From Bettongia penicillata ogilbyi (taxonomy: Eukaryota; Chordata; Mammalia; Diprotodontia; Potoroidae), in assembly GCA_023548195.1 (NCBI GenBank), contig JAJHZJ010000008.1, positions 6,100,215 to 6,164,214 of the forward strand: DNA of 64,000 nucleotides. The letters are read 5' to 3'. The position numbers and the translations under genes are program-made. Under the pieces are notes generated by a model, which did no database searches, had not been told where the DNA came from, and saw only the letters and a program-made list of their open reading frames with translations. Positions 1 through 11,796 of the stretch are shown here, piece by piece. Positions within the stretch are counted from its first letter, which is position 1. Each line of letters begins with the position of its first letter.

Positions 1-599
1 GGGATAAAGGCTTGAAACTGAGTAAGATGAGGCCAGAGCTCAGGGTGGCTCCTGGGTTAGAGTCCCATTATCGAGTGGAGAAGGAGTGGAAATGTTGCTT
101 GGAGTGGAGTCAAGTGGAAAATGGAAGGTCTGGAGATATTCTGATGGTGCTGTTAGATAAAGAAGAAAGTATTTTTAACTCTAAGTCCACAGAATAAGTT
201 CTAGGCAGAAAAAGTTGAAATCCTTTGAGAAATCCAAGCAGAGTATGGAGCCTTTCCTATTTGACAATAAATAAGTAGAATCTTCCTCATTAAAATGCAG
301 GCATGGGACTTTTAGATGGTTTCTTAGTTCCCTCCTAACTATAAGAATCCATGTCTCTTTTCTAGTTTGTTTTTTAAAATATTCCAAAAACCCAATCTAT
401 CCAAATTTCTCTTTTTAGCCACTTGCAAAATATTTCAAGTCATTTCAGACTCTACTTAAGGATTCAGCATAAATAAACTCTGTTATATGCAGTTATGTTT
501 CATTTTCAAGGTAGATCTGTTTCTGAAAAGTTGTGTTAAATCAGAATTTTGTGGGGAGAGGAGAATGATCAAATTATACTAGAAATGTGTATCAAGGAG
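1..599. other. No recognised feature
   Basis: AT-rich sequence with only short chance frames. I see no repeat family or gene here. Confidence 0.5.
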
Positions 600-780
600 A
601 GGGAACCTTCAGCCTTGAGGTCACATGTGACCCTCTAGGTCCTCAAGTGTAGCCCTTTGACCGAATCCAAACTTCACAGAACAAAGATTTGTTCTGTAAA
701 ATTTGGAGTCAGTCAAAAGTCCTCACCCAGGGACCTAGAAGGCCACATGTGGCCTCAAATCCACAGGTTCCCCACCCCTG
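600..780. mobile_element. Palindromic hAT-like nonautonomous DNA transposon
   Basis: The two halves are inverted copies. The left arm has GGTCACATGTGACCCTCTAG and the right arm GGCCACATGTGGCCTC, ending CAGGTTCCCCACCCCTG. The CCCCTG end (CAGGGG inverted) is typical of hAT termini. Other copies lie at 19215, 29882 and 37788. Confidence 0.75.
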
Positions 781-1149
781 TGTTTAGGGAAACGTTAATT
801 TGACGGGATACTTCGGTAAACTGTGATGCAATTGAAGAGTCCTTTCATTGTAGAAATAAAAACAATAACTTCCCAACGTGCATGCTTTGTAAGGGTCCGA
901 TTTCGTAAACAAGCACTATTCAGTTTATAAGTGGTTTGTGTTCCAAACATTTAATTGTTGACAGTATTATAGATGATGTTCTCAGGCCAGACTACAAAAA
1001 TTGTTTAACCCATAAATGTAGCTGAAGTTTAGTATTGTATGATAATAGTGCTATAGAACCTAGTCACTTTGTTAACATTCTTTATTTTCCTCTGGTCTTG
1101 TTACCTGTGCTTTTAAAAGAAAATTAAATTTAGTATTTCCCTATTGTCA

Positions 1150-1340
1150 ATAAGATAAAATACAAACTTGGTAGCCTGACATTTAAAACCCTCCACAGTA
1201 TGGTTCCAACCGACTTCTACTACTTTATTTCATTCTGTCCCCCTACGTAGACAAAAGCTACAAGATGGTTCCTCATTTTGTTTTTTCATCCTTCCATGAA
1301 TTTGCTTTTGCTGTTTCTAAACCTGAAATTACCTGCTCCT
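1150..1340 (+). mobile_element. LINE L2 3' region fragment
   Basis: Contains the L2 phrase for 'cattTaaaaccctccacagtatgg' type sequence (tttaaaaccctccacag at about 1182). It is probably the left part of the L2 copy that resumes after the nested L1/SINE at about 2005. Confidence 0.55.
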
Positions 1341-1344
1341 CCTT

Positions 1345-2004
1345 TCCTATTCCTAAAAGAAGAGGAATTTCTCAGCTTTTTCTTTTTTAAAACTGTCTTC
1401 ATTTAAAAAAATTTGAGTTCCAAATTTCTCCCTGTTTCTTAACCCCATACGAGAAAAGGCCAACATTTGATATAGATATACACACTTCTATGTATCAGTT
1501 CTTTCTCTGGAGGTGAATAGCATTTTCTATACAACATTCTTTTCGTTGTGCTTATTTCGCTCTGCATTATAAAGACTTTCCATGGTTTTCTAAAGCCAAT
1601 CTGCTCATCATTTCTTACAATGTGTGTGTTTGTCCTTCATTGCAAAGAAGACCATGCCATCGTAGAAATAATGACATGACTTGCACTTGACTTTGTTTTG
1701 AGTGAGGAAGGGCTGTGCAGGTCACCAGCCTCACTTCTCCTCCAGAGCCATCTAAATCCAGTGACCAGATATTCATCAGGATGACTGGAGATGACCCAGG
1801 ATGAGGCCATTGGGGTTAAGTGACTTGCCCAAAGTCACACAGCTAGTGAGTGTCAAGTGTCTGAGGTGAGAATTGAACTCAGGTCCTCCTGACTCCTGCA
1901 CTGGTGCTCTGTCCACTGCACCACCTAGCTGCCCCATTTCTTACAATACAGTGCAGTAGAACTCCACCACATTCTTTATATACTTACTCACTTCTCATTC
2001 TAAT
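1345..2004 (-). mobile_element. L1 3' end, antisense, interrupted by a SINE
   Basis: Shares with the copies at 24.3 and 27.3 kb the antisense L1 3' UTR pattern (gagttccaaatttctccct, then ttctttctctggaggtgaatagcatttt). It is split by the SINE at 1622-1934 and resumes with tacaatacagtgcagtag, the expected L1 continuation. Confidence 0.7.
1622..1934 (-). mobile_element. tRNA-headed, RTE-tailed marsupial SINE, full length
   Basis: On the minus strand it starts with the tRNA-like head (gggcagctaggtggtgcag...), followed by a body resembling the 5' part of the RTE LINE at 7711-11796, and ends with the RTE 3' tail (gaaggacaaacac). The 13-bp duplication catttcttacaat flanks it at 1609-1621 and 1935-1947. 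It is inserted inside an antisense L1 copy. Confidence 0.85.
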
Positions 2005-2358
2005 CAAATTGTCCTGCTGCTTCCTTGTGGAACATTCCATCTCCAGTGTTTGTCTTTTCATGTCACCTGTGTCTGGACTATCCCACCCCCCTTGCCTCTT
2101 ACTCTTTGAATCCTTATCTTTAAATTTCATCTTAGTCACCACCTCCTGCAGGAGATCTTTTCTAAAGAGCACCCTCACATTATTAGGATTTTAGTTCTCT
2201 TGAAATAATTCTAAACTTACTATATGGTCTACGTGTTTTTTTTTCCTCCAACAGAATATAAACTTCTTGAGAGCAGGGACTTTTTTTTTTTTGTCTTTGT
2301 ATTTCTAGCACCTAGGACAGTACTGAGCACTTCAGTTTGTTGAATTGAATTGAACATA
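2005..2358 (+). mobile_element. LINE L2 3' end
   Basis: L2 3' UTR pattern: 'ccacctcctgcaggagatcttttct', then 'ttgagagcagggac', then 'ttgttgaattgaattgaa'. Confidence 0.75.
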
Positions 2359-2359
2359 A

Positions 2360-4160
2360 AGATGTAACACGCAATACCAGAAGGAGTAAATCTGCCCTCT
2401 CCAGTGAAATGAAGGACTTTAATTTCAGCCATGATTTGGGGGGGGAATAGAATTCTTCCAGCTCAGTGCAGTGATGGTGGCTTCTATGAACTAGAGCAGG
2501 GTCTTCCACAGGAAAGGGCCTGAGAGAATGGGGATATGGGGTAGGATAGAAGTTGGAGGATGAGCTCCAAGGAATTGAAAGATGAGGACTTGGGACAGGA
2601 GATGGGACTCCTTGTCAGCTTAAACTCCCAGAAGTACTTTATGATCCTGACCAACAGCTTGAACACCCCCTTTCCTACAATATACACACATACAATAATA
2701 TTTCCCTTATGATAGCCTCCAAAGATTGGCTCATCATCAGTTTCTCTTAGGTGAGATGAGTTTCTCTTCCTGTTTTTATGGCTTGTTTCTTGTTGCTACT
2801 AATTGGATGATAGAATAAATGGCTATTTCTTCATATAATCTTATAAAAATTCTAACATATGCACGAGAGACATCATATCTGAATATGGGTTTTAAGACTA
2901 CTGTTATAATCATACGAAATTTCTCCTTTTCAAAAATCATGTTCTGATGCTTCATTGTGGTAGGGAAGTAACTCTGGGTTCTCAAAAATAGTAGTCATAG
3001 AGCACAAATTTTTGCAGATTCTTTTTAATTGGAAAGAGATCAGCTATAGCTCTGAGGGCAGACTTACTTTCTAGCTAAGTATAGAAAGGCTTTATACAAG
3101 AAGGTGGTTGTTGAGATGATGAATCTTTTTGATGTGACAACCCATGAAATGGTTTTTAAAAAATGCCTTTTTTCCCTTTCAAGAATGTTCCAGCATCATT
3201 TAATGGTATTCTCTAACTTTTTTGACTCATAGCTGCTTCTCTGTCCAGAAAACTTGGGAAAGTTTATGAGTGGTACCCCCTAGAGCATTGAGGTTGATTT
3301 ATCCTTTGCAAGCACACAGTTGATAATATTCAGAGCAAAATTTTATTTTAAGAAGTAAGAGAATGATAGGTCAATTTTGGACTTTAGTTTTGAAATTGTG
3401 AAAAGAACTAGAAAGTGAATTTTGAGATCTTTGAGGAACACAGAAGGTGACTGTTTCTAGGAAAGTAGAATTCCCAAGCTGGGACCAGATGGGAAGATGA
3501 CCTAGCAATGAGGAAGTGAGCAGTATAGCAGCTACTGAACAACACTGACAAAATGTCTAGACCAAGTAGGGTAGGATTCTAAGGGCAAAGTAGAAGTAAG
3601 AAGAATCAAGACCGAAAGCAGACACTGGCATGGTCTAAGGCAAAGAAACCCCCGTTCAAGTCCACTTCAATTGTAGGGATTTCCCTATTGATGTTGTCAA
3701 TTTGCTCTTTGCTAACTGGATTTCAGCTCAAATCTCATTTGCATACATAGTATAGTTGGTTTTGTGTTTGCTTCTTTGTTTGTTTTGGTGAAAATGTTTG
3801 TTTGATTGCTTGCTAGCAGGTAAGCTGATCCAAGTACCCTAGAAGCAGATGTTCCAAAATTTTTCTGAATGGAGGTAAAATCCATGATATCATTACTAAT
3901 AAATATCCAAGATTGAATTCAGTTTGTTTTCCCTCAGATTGTACATTAGATTTGGCAGCAACACACATGATTTTACCCAAATTAATAACATCAGTGGTTT
4001 CCAAGTCTGAAGCAATGATGAGGTGTGTTCAACTTTGAATCAGTTTCTATCTTAAAGGGCATATACATAGGTGTGAAGGCAGAAACTAAAAGTCAGAGTT
4101 TTTGGCATCTTTATCATCATTATTTTAATTTCCCTTTTTGATTACGGGTGTTAAATAGTT
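2360..4160. other. No recognised feature
   Basis: About 1.8 kb of apparently unique intergenic DNA. Open frames are short and unrelated to each other. Confidence 0.5.
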
Positions 4161-4164
4161 TAGG

Positions 4165-4355
4165 ATCATAAAGTAATAAATGTTGAGTTGTGAGGGACCT
4201 TAATTATCTCGTTAAACCCCTGACTTTGAGAAAATGGACTCACAGAGAAGTTAAATAATTTTCTGAAGGTCATATAGGTATTGAATGGCAGATCCAGGAT
4301 TTGAACCCAAGTTGTCTGACTCTAAACCTAGCTGCCTTCCTTCTATTTCACTAGA
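4165..4355 (-). repeat. MIR/CORE-type SINE, antisense
   Basis: Reads 'gagggacctt...gaaaatggactcacagagaagttaaataatt...catataggtattgaatggcag', a diverged form of the common antisense CORE-SINE pattern. Confidence 0.6.
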
Positions 4356-4364
4356 GCCAGAAGA

Positions 4365-4475
4365 ATTTGGTTTGAATCCCAGCCCTCTAACTTACTGAGT
4401 GACCTTGGGCAAGTGACTTAATTTTTCTTTATCTCCGGTTTCTCCTTTTGTGAAATAAGAGGTTAAGTTAGAAAT
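4365..4475 (+). repeat. MIR fragment
   Basis: Contains 'gagtgaccttgggcaagtga' followed by a diverged 'tctcc...tttgtgaaataag', the MIR core. Confidence 0.65.
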
Positions 4476-4477
4476 CA

Positions 4478-4690
4478 AAGATTCTTAAAGTTTTTGTACC
4501 ATGGACTCCTTTGACAGTCTAGTGAAGCCTCCATTCTCAGAATAATTTTTTAAGGTCATAATTTAAAGAAACACTCAGTTTCACTTAGAGGTTGTTGAAA
4601 ATAAAGGTACATTTTTTAGCATTGAGGTTCACGGATTCTTAAAATCAATTGAGTCTATGCACCCCAAATTAACGATCCCTGGACTACATA
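4478..4690. mobile_element. hAT-like DNA transposon relic
   Basis: Starts 'attcttaaagtttttgtacc' with 'agtctagtgaagcctcc' and ends 'aacgatccctgg'. The phrase 'tctggtgaagcct' recurs in the copies at 13980 and 30445. Confidence 0.55.
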
Positions 4691-6639
4691 ATCTTGAAGG
4701 TCAGCTTCAGTTCTCAGTACTATAAACATAGACTTGCACGAGGAGAAAAACCACATGAAACCTGAAAGTTTAATTGCTTTCTGCTCATTTATGAAATCTC
4801 AGAAATATTTTGGTTAATTTTTTTTAGACTACCTAATGTCCAACTTCCTTTCATGGTTCTGGACCTGTTTTTTCCCTTCTGAGGCTTGTCCAAAAGTTGT
4901 CTTAAGCAAGCTCTAGGAGGAGGAGATTTGTTAGTGAGATGCCTGCTGTTTCCATACCAACGAATCCCATTTACCAAAGTGGCTGCGTTGAGTTGTCAGT
5001 AGGGCCTTGACTTAGCTCCAGAAATATTTGAAAGTTCCTAAGTGGCCCTTCTGACCACACTGAGTTTCTGGTTCTCTGCAGGGTACTTTTGGCTAAGGGC
5101 AAAGATCGTATCTTCTCTGTGCACCAGATCATTTTCCGTAATTGTTTTCTTAAAATGTAGCATTTATCAGCAGGCATGCTGTAGCTGCCAAAAAAAAAAA
5201 AAAAGAAAAAGAAAAAAAGACAGAAAAACAGAAGGATGTCTGTTTTCCTGCTGTCAGATCCTCTCTGGGTCTTACGTGTGCTTTGATTGTTACCTTAGTT
5301 CTTTATTGTTAGAGATTGGAGGTGACTGTTACCTGTTGTGGCTGGGAGGTACAAAACTATCTCTGCAGTGAGACTCTTGGAGCTGCCACATGTCTGGTAC
5401 TGCTACACAAAAATAGTCAGTAGGCTGAAACTTAAAGCTTTCCCCTGAGGAATTCAATTAAATCATGTAGCTGGAGTTATGCTCAGTTATCTCAGACGTC
5501 CATGTGACCCGATGTCTACGAATGGCAGTGAGATCATTTCTCGTCTCCTCATAATCTGCTCTTGGCCTGTCTCAGGGAGTTTCCTGAGAATTTAAAAAAA
5601 AAAAAAAGAAAGAAAGAAAAGACCAACTTTTCTTCCACAGAAAAGGCAGCCAGTGGCTTGGCCGTTCTGTGTTCTGAACTGTTCTTTTGACTCTCATGAG
5701 GAGTTTTGTACATGGAGGACTTTCTTTCTTTCACCATTTCAGTTTTTTTTTTAAATATTTTTGTAGTGGTTGCTAGGAAAGGACTCTCCTTGTTTATTGG
5801 GCCCTAACAAATAGTGACAGCTGAGAGACAAATATGGTGTTCTCTTTGCAAGCTCAGTATGGGAAAGAGGCCAGTAATTAGCAACTTTTTAAACACAGCT
5901 CCCTCACAAAGAAACCTTTGAGAGGGCTTTCTGGTATTGTACCTCTCCCACTGCTTAGGGTCAATTAGAAAGAGGGCTGACATCATGCCTTCAATAACAA
6001 ATTACATTCCAGAGATCAGTCAATGTATTATAATTTAATGTGCTTTTCAAATTTAGAGAAACACTGCCCATTGGAGATTACAAAGAAAGCCTTGTTTTGG
6101 GCTTGGGTCTCATTTTCAGACAGTCTCTTTTTTTCCTAATCCAAAAGGCAATAGAAAGACATGTGGTAGGCATATGCAGGCATACATGCCAATGGTGTTC
6201 TCCAGGTGAGAAGAAGGTAGGTTTGTCCTGAAATGAGACTGGGAGTCAGTTGCAGAATATCCTGAGAGATACATTAGCATTCTTGAGATAATAAAAACAC
6301 TGAAGACCTCTGGAGCATTGATTAAATAAAATATGGATGATTTATAGAAAAAAGAATGAATGAAAATTGCCCATGATCAGGAGGCTGGAATCATGAATAG
6401 AGAGCCTGCATTAATGAGCTTGCCAATCCATCTAATTACCTAAGTATTATTCTTCTGACTCAGACATCATCAATCTATTCCTTTGACCTCTCAGAGACTA
6501 GAATGTAAAAAAACCCAACAAATGGTGGAGGTTGTAGAAGGGTTTGTGCATGTCCACCTTATTCTCTCCTCCCTATATATGTTCTCTATTCCCATCGAAG
6601 AGAATTTTTACCTCTGTGGGTCATTCTGCCTCCAGAGGA
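4691..6639. other. No recognised feature except A-rich runs
   Basis: Mostly unique-looking DNA with A-rich stretches at about 5190-5235 and 5592-5620. No gene or repeat family was recognised. Confidence 0.5.
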
Positions 6640-7680
6640 ACTAATTCTAAGGAGAGAATTAATCCATTTATTCAACCAATCAATAAAGGTTGATAAAGGG
6701 GCTCTAATATACTGAACATCATGCTAGGTATTGGAGATGCAAAGACAAAAGCAAGTTCCTCAAGGAGTCTATAATCATATTATAAACATATATATGTGTG
6801 TGTATGTGTATGCATATAAATGTATTTATGGATAAGTATATACGCATTTGTGTGTATATGTATGAATGAATGTAAATACATTCAAGGTATTGTTGAAAGG
6901 AAGGAACCAGTGGCTGGGGTTGCATAAGGACTATGAAAGAAGGTGAAACTCAAGGAGAGTTTTAAAGAAATCCACGGATTTTAAGAGATGGAGGTGAGGA
7001 GATAGTGTACTCCAGGCATGGGAAAAAGCCTGCACAAAGGGGTGGAGAGAGAGAGATGGACCTGGACTCACGAATACCTGAGTTCAAATATGGTCTCAGA
7101 CACTTAGCAACTCTGTGACCCTGGGCAAGTCACTCAACCCTGTTTATCTCAATTTCCTTATCTGCCAAATGAGCTGGAGAAGGAAATAGCAAACCATACT
7201 ACTATCTTTGCCAAGAAAGTCCCAGGTGGGTCACACGGAGTGAACCATGACTAAAAGACTGAAGAGGAACAATCTATAATAAGGCTGGAGATGGAGGATG
7301 TGACCAGATTGTAAAGCACTTTAAATGTCAAAGGCTATATGTGACCCTAGAGCAATAGGGAACTATAGCTATTTGATTGGGGGGATGCTGTGGTCAGACC
7401 TGTGCTTTATAAATATCACTTTGGTTAAGATGTGGAGTGGTTAGAACTTGTAAGATGGAAGTAAAGTTAGAGGTTGCTGCAATAGTCCTGGTGAGAGGGC
7501 CAAGATTGAGGAGGGTGACTAGGTAGCTTTGTGAGTGGAAAGGGACCAATGTAAGAGATGTTGTGGAGGTAGAAATGACAAGATTTGACAACTGATTGGA
7601 TATGTAGGACAAATGAAGAGAATGTCACCAAGCAGGTTGTGAATAAAAGGGATCTTTTAACCAAGATTAAGGGTGCCCTT
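6640..7680 (+). repeat. Ancient interspersed repeat, family not named, interrupted by a SINE
   Basis: Shares 'ggtgaggagat...ccaggcatggg', 'ttgtaaagcactttaaatg', 'caatagggaac', 'tggtcagacctg' and 'atttgacaactgattggata' with the copies at 20.7-22.0 kb and 24.1-24.8 kb. A TG/TA-rich stretch (6785-6870) and the SINE at 7053-7275 lie within it. Confidence 0.6.
7053..7275 (+). mobile_element. Marsupial tRNA-derived SINE, sense
   Basis: Reads 'gagttcaaatatggtctcag', 'ctctgtgaccctgggcaagt', 'aaatgagctggagaaggaaa', then a tail 'actaaaagactgaagaggaa'. It matches the sense orientation of the SINE at 58479. Confidence 0.8.
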
Positions 7681-7696
7681 GGTCATCTGAATCCTT

Positions 7697-7710
7697 CATT
7701 TCATAATTAT
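7697..7710. repeat. Target-site duplication, left copy (RTE LINE)
   Basis: catttcataattat, identical to 11797-11810. The duplication defines the exact 3' boundary of the LINE insertion. Confidence 0.93.
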
Positions 7711-10700
7711 GATATGGTGGTTGTTGTCCTTCATCTTCGAAGAGGACCAAAATGACATCACTACGATAGAGTGAAATTCAGTGTGTCCGACAGTGGCCTA
7801 TCAGACCAATATGAGCTCAGAATGTTCTACCATAGCTTGGACACAGATAGTCTGTGTGAATATTTGAGGTGGATAACCCAAATTTTCACATCCTGCATTT
7901 ACTTTGTGCTGTCTCAATTCTGCTTTGCTCAAAGAGCACAGCACCGTTTTTGATGTGGGCATGCCATGTTGAGTGGTGCTGTGTCAGTGTCTCCCTTGTT
8001 GCACAGTCAGATCCAAAGTTCTCGAGAGAGACCTTGAGAATGTCCTTGTATCATTTCTTCTGGCCACCATGTGATTGCCTGTCCTATGTGAGTTCTCCAT
8101 AAAATTGTCTTTTTGGCAAGCGTACATTTTGCATTCGAACAACGTGACCAGCCCATCAGAGTTGCACTCTCTGAAGCATAATTTGAATACTTGGCAGTTC
8201 AGCTCGAACAAGGACTTCAGTGTCTGGCACCTGCCAGGTGATCCTCAGAATCTTCCTAAGACAGTTCAAATGGAAGCGATTCAGTTTCCTGGCATGGCAC
8301 TGATAGACTGTCCATGTTTCACAAGCATATAACAATGAGGTCAGCACCATGGCTCTGTAGACCTTCAGTTTGATAGTCAGTCTAATACTTCTTCTCTCCC
8401 TGACTTTTCTTTGGAGCCTCCTAAACACTGAGCTAGCTCTGGCAATGCATGTATCAACCTCATTGTCAATGTGTACATCCCTGGAAAGTACACTACCAAG
8501 GTAAGTGAACTTATCCACAGCATTCAAAACTTCTCCATTTGCTGTAACTGATGGTTCCACATATAGATTGTTTGGTGGTGGCTGATGGAGCACCTGTGTT
8601 TTTTGGTGCTAATTATTAGGCCAAAATTAGCACAGGAAGCAGAGAATTGATCCATACTTTGTTGCATCTCAGCTTCAGAGGCTGCACTGAGCGCACAATC
8701 ATCTGCAAACAGAAAATCATGCACCAGCACTCCCTCCATTTTGGTCTTGGCTTGTAGCTTTTTCAAATTGAAGAACTTGCCATCAGTATGATAGTTGACC
8801 TTGATGCCATGTTTATTCTCATTGAAAGCATTTGTCAACATGACTGAAAACATTATGCTAAAAAAAGCATGGGAGCAAGCACACATCCCTGTTCCACTCC
8901 ATTGGTATCTGGGAAGGCACTAGAGAATTGTCCGTTATCCAGAATCCAGGCAAGCATGCCATCATGAAATTGATGTACAATATTGATGAACTTCTCTGGG
9001 CAACCAAATTTTGACATAATTTTCCATAAGTCTTCGTGACTAACAGTATCAAAGGTCTTGGTCAGATCTACAAATGTGTACAGACCTCTGTTCTTTTCCT
9101 GGCATTTCTCCTGGATTTGTTGGGCAGCAAACACCATATTGACTGTTCCTTGTCCCTTTCTGAAGCCACACTGACTCTCAGGTATATGACCGTCTTCCAG
9201 GTGAAGGATAAGCCTGTCAAAGAGTTCTCTAGCAAGAACTTTGCCAGCAGTGACTAAGAGAGAGAGATCCTCCTGTGATTGTCGCAGGACAATATAGTCC
9301 CTTTACTCTTACAGAGATGGACAATGGAAGCATCCTTGAACTTCTGGGGGATAACCTCTTCTTGTCATATAACCTGGAAAATTTCAGTCAGCTTTTGTAT
9401 GAACAATGGTCCCCCACCTTGTAAATCTCAGTTGCAATAGAATCAGCACCAGGTGCTTTGCCGCATGAAAGGAGCCTAATGGCCCTCAAAACCTCTTCTT
9501 CAGTTGGAAGTTCAGCTAAAGAGGGATGGACTTCAACTTGAGGGAAATGGTCAATGGTCTCAGCATTGATTGATGATGGTCTGTGGAGAACACTATGGAA
9601 GTGTTCAGCCCATCTGTAGGATCATGTCCTTATCACTAATCTATGTGGCCCCATCAGCACTGAGTAGTTGTGATGCACCATAGGTTTTTGGTCCACAAAT
9701 AGCTTTCAGGGAATCATAAAAGTGCTTTGAATTGTTATTATCAGCATAAAACTGAATTTCATCTGCCTTCTTACTGAGCCAGGAATCCTGCATCTCCCTA
9801 AGGTTTGGTTGTACTTTGCTTTTGATGGACTTAAATGCCGCCTTCTTAGAAGTGGATGAACTATCCCGCTTGTAAATCCTGTGAAGTTCTTGTTTTTCAT
9901 TTAGCAGCTTCTGAATTTCTCCATCATTTTCATTAAACCAGTCATGATGTTTGCGAGTGTTCTGACCTAGATGAGCAAATGCAGTGCTGTACACCAAATC
10001 TCTGAAAGCTGCCCACTCCTTTTCTGCTTCGCTGTTGCCAACTCTGTGTTGGCTCAACTTTCCTCCAAGTCAACAACAAACTGTTCACGCTCAGAGAAGA
10101 GCTCTAACTTGTTGATGTTAATTCTTCTGGTAGTTATTTTGCCTTGGGGGCGGCACTTTTGATAAATGCAAATATTTAGCTTGGAAAGGAAAAGTCTATG
10201 ATCAGTCCAGCACTCTGCATCACACATGGCCTTTGTCACTCTCAAATTTTGTCTGTCTCTTCTCCTTACAATCACATAATCTATTAGATATCAGTGTTTG
10301 CTGCAAGGGTGCGTCCATGAAGTTTTATTGCCTTTAGATAAGTGGAAGACAGTGTTGGTAATGAGAAGGTCATGTAATGCACAAGTCTTCAGCAGTAAAT
10401 GACCATTGCTGTTGCTGTTTCTAACTGCATGACTCCCTGCTACGTCTGGTAGTCTGAGCCTGCTCTAGCATTAAAGTCTCCCAGAATTATAAGCTCTTTT
10501 GGCACATTGATGATAAGGGTCTCTAGGTCTTCATGAAATTTTTCTTTGATTTCATAAGGGTTTGTCATGGTGGGAGCATAGGCATTGATGATGGTGGCAT
10601 GGCATTTTCCTGTGAGTGGCAATCACATTGTCATGAATCTATCATTCACTCCTTTTGGCAGGCATGCCAGCTTGCTGATTAGATTAGTTTTGATGGCAAA

Positions 10701-11796
10701 ACCCATGATAGCTTCACAGCACTCCCCTTCATTGCATCCACTCCAGAAAAAGGTGTATCCAGCTCCAATTTCAGTAAGCTGGTCTTCATTTACCAATCTT
10801 GTTTCACTTAGGGCTTCTATTTAGATGCGATACCTGTTGAGCTCTCTTGCAACAAGAGCAGTTCTTCTTTCAGGTCTGCTGGATTTTGTGTTGTCTATTA
10901 GTGTGCACATGTTTCATGTGCCAATGGTGAGTGGAATCATCTTTGTAGATGTTTTCATACTTTTTTTGTGTGTGTTTCGACCGCATAGTGGGATTCCCCG
11001 CCTGCCTCATTAATCAGGCCAAGGTTGGGTATGCAGACAATGTTTAGGCACCTTTGTAGCCCCCTTCCTCACACTAGGAGGTGAGCAGTGTGATCCTTAA
11101 AAGGCTGTTCAGACACCTGGGGACTGCCGAGTCCCACTGCTGCTTCCAGCAAGAAACAACCCTATGGCCTGGGCCGCCTGTGTGCAGGATTGTGACTACA
11201 GCTCCCAATGTATCTGCACCTACTGCTTCATCACTTGCCTGTTGCCACAGGACTTTGAGGCATAATAGTGAAATGGTGTGGGTGATGTCTTTTGATTTGT
11301 GAGTAAATTGGATTTGAGTGAGGCAGAGTTTCATGAAGTCGTCAGCCTCACTCTCTCCTCTAGAGCCATCATGGTCCAGTGTCAAGACAGAGTCAAGACA
11401 GCTAGTGTTGGCTCAGGATGTAGTGGATGACCTTGGCTTCTTCAGTGTCTAACCAAGCTCTAAGTGCTCCACATCGCCTGCTTCATCTGCCTTCATTGCC
11501 ATTGGAAAAAATTGTTCTCATCTGCCCATTCCACCAGAGGAAGTCTTCACATCCTTGGGGGTAGAACCCCCTAACTCACCAATGGGTTTGAGAACCCTTG
11601 GTTACCCTCATCCTGGTTTGGCCCATCTGCCAAAATGGTTTACTGGGATGTGGCCGTTGTGCATGCTGCAGCTTCTTGGAGCCACAGGTGAGAGTTAGGT
11701 GGAACAGGTGGACACCAAAGGTGGAAAGAACCCTAAAAAGGGCTTGGCAGTCATCACACCAAAGGTACTGGTCCTCCCTGAACATACCCTACACCC
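7711..11796 (-). mobile_element. RTE (BovB-like) LINE, nearly complete, inactive
   Basis: A 4.09-kb retrotransposon on the minus strand flanked by a perfect 14-bp duplication (catttcataattat) at 7697-7710 and 11797-11810. Its endonuclease-RT coding region lies at about 7990-10915. The 5' leader (to 11796) shares sequence with the body of the marsupial SINEs. The 3' end (at 7711) carries the 'cgaagatgaaggacaacaac' tail that those SINEs also have. The intact flanks show a single insertion event. Marsupial RTE families are known to mobilise such SINEs. Confidence 0.92.
7990..10916 (-). pseudogene. RTE LINE endonuclease-reverse transcriptase ORF, broken
   Basis: On the minus strand, in order: an APE-type endonuclease with the SETR motif just after the stop at 10821, GDFNA at 10481-10467 and a TDHR motif near 10200; a linker region (9641-10057); then reverse transcriptase with CGFRKGQGT and FVDLTKTFDTV near 9170-9030, QGCVLAP near 8880 and the catalytic FADD at 8709-8698; and a C-terminal region with YLGS and ACETWTV. 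In-frame stops fall at 10914-10916 (TGA), 10821-10823 (TAA), 10623-10625 (TGA) and 10440-10442 (TAG). A frameshift sits in a CT run near 9263-9272. Much of the rest is still open, so the copy is defective but not extremely old. Confidence 0.9.

Noticed and set aside
5042..5371. 109-codon frame with a Lys/Arg-rich centre
   Set aside because: The basic stretch is a translated A-rich run. No conserved motif was seen.
8156..9137. Several frames resembling a reverse transcriptase gene
   Set aside because: Not a cellular gene: they are pieces of the broken RTE LINE ORF at 7711-11796.
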